DNA of 41,259 nucleotides from Alphaproteobacteria bacterium (GTDB lineage Bacteria; Pseudomonadota; Alphaproteobacteria; SMXS01), in NCBI GenBank assembly GCA_028284945.1, contig JANQQJ010000003.1, forward strand, positions 1-41,259. The letters run 5' to 3'. Position numbers and translations under genes: made by a program. The notes beneath the pieces were generated by a model. That model did no database searches. It worked only from the letters and a program-made list of their open reading frames with translations, and was not told the DNA's origin. This document shows positions 36,328 through 41,259 of this stretch, piece after piece. Positions within the stretch are counted from its first letter, which is position 1, and each line of letters begins with the position of its first letter.

Positions 36328-36909
36328 TCAGAAGATGTGGAATGTCCGGCCGCTCAACCCGATGGGCCACCGGCCCATTTCGAGCAGCCGGAATTTGAGC
36401 GCGAAGGGGTGATCTTCAACCGCCTGCGCCGCAAGCACAAGCCCAGCGCAGTAACAGGCCTGGACGGCTTGCCCGGCAGCGGCATCGATAATCGTGCCGT
36501 CTTCAACCGCCCAAAGCGAGGCGGCATGGGCAGCTGCATCCAGGACGATGGGGCCGGCGGCATCGGCGATACGGGCCAGAGCGTCGGTCAGCGATGCTTC
36601 GTCGAAATAGGTAAGCGCTTCCCGGCTCAGATCAGCCCGGAGTTGCTCTTCGACCTCCCAGCCTTCGCTGTCGAAGTCGGGATTTTCGGCGGCAAACCCG
36701 GCTTCCGTCCAATCCTCAGCCAGGATCGCTTCGGCGTCCGGAAAGCCGAGCATATCGAGATAGCGCTGCGCGACGTCGCGTTCTTCGGCTCGGAGCGGTT
36801 GCCCCAAGCGGCTGAACCAGGGCAGCCCATTGATCACCTGTTCAAGCCGGCCAATCGCCTGCAGGGCCGATTGACGGTCTTCTTCCAGAATGTCGAGATC
36901 GTCGTCCAA
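36328..36909 (-). CDS. Uncharacterised acidic protein
   Basis: A 193-residue protein I do not recognise. It is strongly acidic in the first 110 residues (MDDDLDILEEDRQS; EDWTEAGFAAENPDFDSEGWEVEEQLRADL) and more hydrophobic after that (IVLDAAAHAASLWAVEDG, AVQACYCAGLVLAAQAV). No signal peptide or clear membrane segment. The start is a TTG at 36909; the upstream in-frame codons give no other start before a stop. It precedes xthA by 10 bp on the same strand, so probably the same transcript. A strong hairpin lies 65 bp upstream. Confidence 0.65.
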   Translation of the reverse strand: MDDDLDILEEDRQSALQAIGRLEQVINGLPWFSRLGQPLRAEERDVAQRYLDMLGFPDAEAILAEDWTEAGFAAENPDFDSEGWEVEEQLRADLSREALTYFDEASLTDALARIADAAGPIVLDAAAHAASLWAVEDGTIIDAAAGQAVQACYCAGLVLAAQAVEDHPFALKFRLLEMGRWPIGLSGRTFHIF

Positions 36910-36973
36910 GCCGGTGCGCTTTCGGGGAGGTGGTAGATTGAACTATGCAGATTAACAGGCATGCCTGAATAAA

Positions 36974-37007
36974 GAAGCCCGGCCAGAGAAAATTCTGGCC
37001 GGGCTTC
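36974..37007 (-). terminator. Strong intrinsic terminator-like hairpin
   Basis: A perfect 14-bp stem, GAAGCCCGGCCAGA (36974-36987) and TCTGGCCGGGCTTC (36994-37007), with a 6-nt loop. On the minus strand it is followed by TTTATTC, a short T-rich tail; on the plus strand no T run follows. It would end the RNA candidate or lolA read-through. Confidence 0.75.
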
Positions 37008-37117
37008 GCGCTTTCGCGCCTTGGTACCAGGAGGGGGTCCGGTACCAACGACAGCCCGATGCAGAACACCAAGGGAGGGGTTGTGAAGCTACACCGCAAC
37101 GCCGCCGTTGAGGTGTA
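36974..37117 (-). ncRNA. Candidate structured small RNA with anti-Shine-Dalgarno motifs
   Basis: In the 427-bp gap between the unknown gene and lolA. Read on the minus strand, the order is: a stem TACACC-CAACG/CGTTG-GGTGTA (37090-37117); a CCCCTCCC stretch (37073-37080); TTGGTACC/GGTACCAA with a 12-nt loop containing CCCCCTCC (37021-37048); GCGC-GAAA-GCGC (37008-37019), a GNRA tetraloop; and a terminator. Loop CCUCC sequences are typical of alphaproteobacterial cuckoo/alpha-r14-like sRNAs, a resemblance, not an identification. A promoter TTGAAC (37139-37144), 17 bp, CAAATA (37116-37121) would start at about 37109 and so clip the first stem. The 37008-37080 hairpins are directly visible; transcription is inferred. 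Confidence 0.5.
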
Positions 37118-37181
37118 TTTGGTCCGTCTGTCACAAAAGTTCAACAGGGATTTTGCCTATTTTCGCGTCACTTTCCTGTGA
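37083..37181 (+). CDS. Possible 32-residue small protein
   Basis: A GTG at 37083 preceded by GGGAGGGG (37073-37080) opens a frame of 32 codons, rich in Lys/Arg and aromatic residues (KLHRNAAVEVYLVRLSQKF, then NRDFAYFRVTFL). An in-frame ATG at 37059 would add 8 residues but lacks a well-placed ribosome site. It lies opposite the RNA candidate, so the same GGAGG is the complement of the CCUCC motif. I know no homologue; this is a tentative entry. Confidence 0.25.
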   Translation: MKLHRNAAVEVYLVRLSQKFNRDFAYFRVTFL

Positions 37182-37336
37182 TTTTGAAATAAGGCGTGTA
37201 TTCAAGGCGTTGTGACACCTGCGCGGAATGCACGGCAGGGTAGATATTGTGGTTTTTTGAGGCAACACGGCCTCCAGCGGGAACGACTCGCTGAAAATGG
37301 TGTGCTTTTCGATGGATTTTCGGCTGGTTTGACGCG

Positions 37337-38011
37337 TTACCGTTTACCCGGCAAACGCCTGTTTCGGACCGGTCTGGGGTCCTTGAACTTCCACAGCTTG
37401 TCTTCAAGCTCGACGTTTTTTTCAAGGTTGTCGAGCGCCACGATGGTTACCTGCCCACGGCCATCGACAACTTCCCATTGGCTGAGTTCGAAGGGCTCGC
37501 GTTCAAACACCAGACGCATGGTGCCCTCGTCCCGGTTCTTCGGGTCGACAACACTGACCCGGATCCATTTGTCGCTGCGTTCCAGGTCGACGATCTCGAC
37601 ATCCTCGCCGAAGGCCAGTTGCGCGCGCACCAGCGGGCGCAGGGGCGTGTCGTTGATCGGCCAGCGAGTCACCTGTTTCAGGTCATAATCGACAAGCGTG
37701 ATCGCCGAGCCGTTGGACACCACCAGCAAGGGTGATGGTGGCTCATACTCGAAGCGCAGCTTGCCCGGCTTTTCCAGCGATAGCGTGCCTGTCGAGACAT
37801 ATCGGTTGGGCGCTGTTTGATGGAACCGAGCCCGCAGCGTGGTAATCGCCGACATATAGGCCTCGATCTGAGCCAGGTCGGCTTCTTCGCTGGTCGTGGC
37901 AGGACCGTCCGGGCTGGTCCAAACTGCGCTCATAGGCGGGGTGTCCGCGCCTGCTAATGCGGGAAACAGCGCGGCAGCCAGCCCCAAAATGATAATCTTG
38001 ATGCGAATCAT
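37337..38011 (-). CDS. lolA: LolA-like outer-membrane lipoprotein carrier protein
   Basis: Periplasmic chaperone that carries lipoproteins from the LolCDE complex to the outer membrane. The 224-residue protein has a signal peptide (MIRIKIIILGLAAALFPALAGA, cleavage near residue 22) and the family blocks TLRARFHQTAPNRYVSTGTLSLEKPGKLRFEYEPP and VSNGSAITLVDYDLKQVTRWPI. The C-terminal KFKDPRPVRNRRLPGKR is basic. It follows ftsK by 57 bp, the usual alphaproteobacterial order. Of the outer-membrane genes in the window, it would serve LptE and the DUF3576 lipoprotein, as an inference. Confidence 0.92.
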   Translation of the reverse strand: MIRIKIIILGLAAALFPALAGADTPPMSAVWTSPDGPATTSEEADLAQIEAYMSAITTLRARFHQTAPNRYVSTGTLSLEKPGKLRFEYEPPSPLLVVSNGSAITLVDYDLKQVTRWPINDTPLRPLVRAQLAFGEDVEIVDLERSDKWIRVSVVDPKNRDEGTMRLVFEREPFELSQWEVVDGRGQVTIVALDNLEKNVELEDKLWKFKDPRPVRNRRLPGKR

Positions 38012-38068
38012 GGGTGAAACCCTACACCGGTAAACCTGTCTCTGGGATGAATATAGGGCGTGCGGCGA

Positions 38069-40411
38069 TCAGGCGCTGTGATCGCCGACCAGCACCTCGC
38101 GCTTGCCGACATGGTTGGCGGCGCTCACCACACCTTCCTTTTCCATGCGTTCAATGATCCGCGCGGCGCGGTTGTAGCCGATCTGAAGGTGCCGCTGAAC
38201 AAAGCTGGTCGAGGCCTTGCCTTCCCGCGCGACCAGCGCAACCGCCTGATCATAGAGCTTGTCTTCTGCTGACCCGCTGTCAGACCCACCACCGCTGGCC
38301 ATATCAAGGATGGTGTCGAATCCGCCCTCGGGCTCCTCGGTGACAGAGGTGACATAGTCCGGCGCACCCTGTTTCTTCAGGAAGTTGACGACATCTTCCA
38401 CTTCTTCATCGCTGACAAAGGGGCCATGAACGCGGGTTAATCTCCCACCCCCGGCCAGATAGAGCATGTCGCCCTTGCCGAGAAGCTGTTCGGCCCCCTG
38501 CTCGCCCAGGATCGTCCGGCTATCGATCTTCGATGTGACCTGGAAGCTGATCCGGGTCGGGAAGTTGGCTTTGATCGTGCCGGTGATTACGTCGACCGAC
38601 GGACGCTGCGTTGCCATGATCAGATGGATGCCGGACGCGCGCGCCATTTGCGCAAGCCGCTGGATCGAGCCTTCGACCTCCTTGCCAGCGACCATCATCA
38701 GGTCGGCCATTTCATCGACGATAACGACGATCAGCGGCAACGGCGTCAGGTCGAGCTCCTGATCCTCATAGATGGGCTGGCCGGTGTCGGGGTCGAAGCC
38801 GGTTTGCACCGTCCGGATCAACTGCTCGCCCTTTTTCTCGGCTTCGGCAAGCCGCTGGTTGTAAGCGCCCAGGTTCCGGACGCCCAGCTTCGACATCGCC
38901 TTGTAACGGTCTTCCATTTCCCGCACCGCCCATTTCAGGCTGACCACGGCCTTGCGCGGGTCGGTCACCACGGGCGTCAGAAGGTGTGGGATATCGTCAT
39001 AGACCGACAGTTCCAGCATTTTGGGGTCGATCATGATCAACCGGCAATCCGCCGGCGTTAACCGGTAGAGAAGCGACAGGATCATCGTATTGATCGCGAC
39101 GGACTTACCTGACCCGGTCGTGCCCGCGATCAACAGGTGCGGCATGGTCGACAGATCGGCGATCACCGGCGCCCCGCCAATATCTTTGCCCAGGGTTAGC
39201 GGCAGCGCCGCCTTGTTCTTGTCATAGGCGCGGTCCGACAGCAATTCGCGCAGCGCCACGGTCTCCCGGTTGGCGTTTGGCAGCTCAATGCCGATGGCGT
39301 TGCGGCCCGGCACGACGGCGACGCGGGCGCTAATGGCACTCATCTGGCGGGCAATATCATCGGCCAGACCGATGACGCGGGAAGATTTGGTCCCCGGTGC
39401 CGGTTCCAGCTCATAGAGGGTTACGACAGGCCCTGGCCGAACCTGTGTAATCTCACCCTTTACGCCAAAGTCATCCAGCGCGGATTCCAGCAGCCGGGCA
39501 TTCTGTTCCAACGCGTCTTCGTTGATCTGATCAGCGGGGCTGGGCGGCTCCGGCTCGGCCAACAGCGCCAGCGGTGGAATGGTGAAATCCGCGCCTGGTT
39601 CCAGATCGAGGGTCGGCTGTTTTTCGGCCTGGCTGCGTTTGCTTTCACGCAGTTTGGGCGGCTCGCGGGTTACACGGGCCTTTCGCTTTTCCTTGGTCGC
39701 CGCTTTCGGTTTCTTCGTGGCCTTGGGCTTTTTTGCTGTCCGGGCTTTGGGTGCAGGCCTGTCTGGTTCGGGATCTGCCTGGTCAGTATCTGAACTGCGC
39801 TGTCTGCGCACCGGCCATAGCAACGCCTGACCCAGGGCCTGCCAATGATGTGCCGGAACGCCCAGTGCCGGCAGCAGTAATGCCAGGGCTATCAGTGTCA
39901 GTAAAAGAAACAGCACAAATCCCGGTAAACCGGCCTTGGCGACCAGCGGCTGCACCTGAAGGTAGATGAACTGCCCCAGATAGCCGCCAAGTCCTGTACC
40001 CAGCGGCCCTGGATTGGCTGGGCTGAATGCGGTCGCCGCCGCTGCGGTCAGAATCAATGCCAGCGGCAGCAATGCGGCATAAACCCAAAAACCGCGCAAA
40101 GGCTGGTGGGTCATGATGCGCGCGCCCCAGCCGATCAAGGCGGTTGCAATGGCATAGGCGGCATAACCCAGCATCTGGATGGCGATATCGGCGGCATAGG
40201 CGCCGGGCACGCCCAGCCAGTTCTGCGGCGCGGCATCTACTGTCGTATTCCAGCTCGGGTCGTCAGGGCTGAAGCTGAACAGGGCCAGGGCGAAGGCAAC
40301 GCCCAGGGCCACCACCAGCAGCCCAGCCAGTTCGACTGACCGCCTTTGTAGAAAGACGACAAGTCCTTCGGGCAAAAACGAGCCTCTGGAGCTTGCTGCA
40401 GTCCCTGCCAT
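38069..40411 (-). CDS. ftsK: DNA translocase FtsK
   Basis: Divisome ATPase that pumps DNA through the septum and activates dif recombination. The 780-residue protein has four N-terminal membrane helices (about 25-48, 78-97, 108-128, 160-183), a Lys/Pro-rich linker (about 205-275), a motor domain with Walker A AGTTGSGKS (Lys436) and Walker B VVIVDEMADLMM, the RASGIHLIMATQRPSVDVITG block, and the C-terminal gamma winged helix (STSFVQRHLQIGYNRAARIIERMEKEG) that reads KOPS. Four helices and a short linker are typical of Alphaproteobacteria. The ATG overlaps the dapC-like stop (TAATG). Confidence 0.97.
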   Translation of the reverse strand: MAGTAASSRGSFLPEGLVVFLQRRSVELAGLLVVALGVAFALALFSFSPDDPSWNTTVDAAPQNWLGVPGAYAADIAIQMLGYAAYAIATALIGWGARIMTHQPLRGFWVYAALLPLALILTAAAATAFSPANPGPLGTGLGGYLGQFIYLQVQPLVAKAGLPGFVLFLLLTLIALALLLPALGVPAHHWQALGQALLWPVRRQRSSDTDQADPEPDRPAPKARTAKKPKATKKPKAATKEKRKARVTREPPKLRESKRSQAEKQPTLDLEPGADFTIPPLALLAEPEPPSPADQINEDALEQNARLLESALDDFGVKGEITQVRPGPVVTLYELEPAPGTKSSRVIGLADDIARQMSAISARVAVVPGRNAIGIELPNANRETVALRELLSDRAYDKNKAALPLTLGKDIGGAPVIADLSTMPHLLIAGTTGSGKSVAINTMILSLLYRLTPADCRLIMIDPKMLELSVYDDIPHLLTPVVTDPRKAVVSLKWAVREMEDRYKAMSKLGVRNLGAYNQRLAEAEKKGEQLIRTVQTGFDPDTGQPIYEDQELDLTPLPLIVVIVDEMADLMMVAGKEVEGSIQRLAQMARASGIHLIMATQRPSVDVITGTIKANFPTRISFQVTSKIDSRTILGEQGAEQLLGKGDMLYLAGGGRLTRVHGPFVSDEEVEDVVNFLKKQGAPDYVTSVTEEPEGGFDTILDMASGGGSDSGSAEDKLYDQAVALVAREGKASTSFVQRHLQIGYNRAARIIERMEKEGVVSAANHVGKREVLVGDHSA

Positions 40412-41259
40412 TATCCGTTCCCCAAGGTTTTAACCAGGGATGTCAGCGCGTCTTCCGTGACAGAAAGGGATTGTACCAGAGCGACGCGAATATATTGAGC
40501 GCCGGGATTATACCCCCGCTCATCTGTGCGCGCCAAATAGGCCCCCGGCAGCACCCGGACCCCGGCTTCCGTCCAGAGCTGTTTTGCCGCCGCCTCGCCA
40601 TCACCTACGTCCAACCATAGATAAAATCCGCCACCGGGCCGATAGGCGCCGAAATGTCCGTTTAGAATTTGATCGGCCGCATCGAATTTCTGGCGATAGA
40701 GCGACCGGTTTTCTTCGACATGCGCCTCGTCAGCCCAGGCTGCAGCCGCGGCGGCATAGACCGGCAGCGGCGATGGCGCCCCGCCATAGGCGCGGAGTTC
40801 ACGATAGGCTGCAATCAGCACCGGGTCACCGGCAACAAAGCCTGAGCGCAGCCCCGGTGCGTTCGAGCGTTTGGAAAGCGAATGAAACGCCAACACGTGT
40901 GAATAGGGATCGGCCCGGTCGCCTTGTCCCATTTCGGCCATCAACCGGCAGACTTCGAGTGCGCCCAGCGGCGGTGCGTCGATATAGATCTCTGCGTAGC
41001 ATTCATCGACGACGAGCGTAATGTCATGCCGTCGGCACAGCGCGATTAGGGTCTCAAAGTAAAGCTGATCAGCCACGGCGCCTTGCGGGTTTGCCGGCGT
41101 GCACAGATAAATCATCGCCGTCCGTGCCAGCACGTCGTCGTCGAGCGAGGCAAAATCCGGCAGGAACCCGGTTTCTGCTGTTGCAGAAACATATTGTGGT
41201 TCCGCACCTGCCGACAGCGCCGCTGCGGCATAGCACTGGTAGAACGGGTTCGGCATCAG
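40411..41259 (-). CDS. dapC: Class I/II aminotransferase, DapC-like (5' end outside window)
   Basis: The last 282 codons of a PLP-dependent aminotransferase; the N-terminus lies beyond the right edge. Visible blocks include TAMIYLCTPANPQGAV, LVVDECYAEIYID and the PLP-lysine loop FHSLSKRSNAPGLRSGFVAG, which is typical of succinyldiaminopimelate aminotransferase (DapC) in Proteobacteria; GGGFYLWLDVGDGEAAAKQLW and PGAYL follow. It would act in lysine and peptidoglycan precursor synthesis, fitting its coupling to ftsK. Family-level call is secure, the DapC label less so because the other aminotransferases share much of it. Confidence 0.85.
   Translation of the reverse strand: MMPNPFYQCYAAAALSAGAEPQYVSATAETGFLPDFASLDDDVLARTAMIYLCTPANPQGAVADQLYFETLIALCRRHDITLVVDECYAEIYIDAPPLGALEVCRLMAEMGQGDRADPYSHVLAFHSLSKRSNAPGLRSGFVAGDPVLIAAYRELRAYGGAPSPLPVYAAAAAAWADEAHVEENRSLYRQKFDAADQILNGHFGAYRPGGGFYLWLDVGDGEAAAKQLWTEAGVRVLPGAYLARTDERGYNPGAQYIRVALVQSLSVTEDALTSLVKTLGNG

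Noticed and set aside
36842-37144. 100-codon minus-strand frame over the RNA candidate
   Set aside because: It has no ribosome site, runs through hairpins and the start of the unknown gene, and its composition is not protein-like.
1-41259. CRISPR array, prophage, biosynthetic gene cluster or rRNA/tRNA genes
   Set aside because: No repeat-spacer pattern, phage genes, cluster enzymes or RNA gene sequences were recognised.

Overview
This window is an origin-proximal piece of an alphaproteobacterial chromosome. The evidence is the gene order (fxsA-secB, dnaQ-coaE-aroE-maf-ppsR, hemE-hemJ-rho, mnmE-mnmG-rsmG-parA-parB, leuS-lptE-holA, dapC-ftsK-lolA), a fused cysNC, a DUF6489-type small protein, GC-rich coding with several GTG/TTG starts, and the ppsR|hemE junction. 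In Caulobacter and Rickettsia the chromosomal origin lies at the equivalent place, beside hemE. I cannot assign a genus. No rRNA, tRNA, CRISPR array, prophage or complete IS element was seen.

Layout: (1) 1-6371, mostly minus strand: a truncated Tim44-like gene, divergent fxsA-secB, a lipase with a C-terminal membrane anchor, then a tightly overlapped operon ppsR-maf-aroE-coaE-dnaQ reading leftward. (2) 6372-6753: a 382-bp gap with three single-mismatch DnaA boxes, GANTC sites and an AT-rich palindrome, the best candidate for the replication origin. (3) 6754-9777, rightward: hemE, hemJ, a structured leader and rho. (4) 9778-13715: a more variable stretch with a MITE-like repeat, a P-loop ATPase/kinase, coaA with an abnormal start, a dienelactone hydrolase, a DNA methyltransferase, a vapBC toxin-antitoxin pair and an intergenic mosaic repeat. 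(5) 13716-16444: a thioredoxin-domain protein, a DUF6489-like protein and a thioredoxin-like ferredoxin. (6) 16441-22056: the tRNA-modification/segregation operon with two perfect parS sites. (7) 22053-26672, leftward: DUF3576 lipoprotein-leuS-lptE-holA. (8) 26962-30885: a porin-like protein and a sulfate-activation pair cysD-cysNC of an uncommon type. (9) 30895-36909: ThiE-like and YggS genes with overlapping start codons, an L,D-transpeptidase, ribA, an OmpR-type regulator, an MBL-fold hydrolase, xthA and an unknown protein. (10) 36910-37336: a 427-bp gap with a run of hairpins that looks like a structured small RNA carrying anti-Shine-Dalgarno motifs. (11) 37337-41259: lolA, ftsK and a truncated dapC-like aminotransferase.

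Functionally the region couples replication and segregation (candidate oriC, parS, ParA/ParB, DNA polymerase III epsilon and delta subunits, FtsK) with housekeeping enzymes. Genes next to the candidate origin run away from it on both sides, as expected for leading-strand genes. The less ordinary items are the RNA candidate at 36974-37117, the multi-hairpin rho leader, the coaA start problem, the two intergenic repeats and the variant CysD/CysNC pair.
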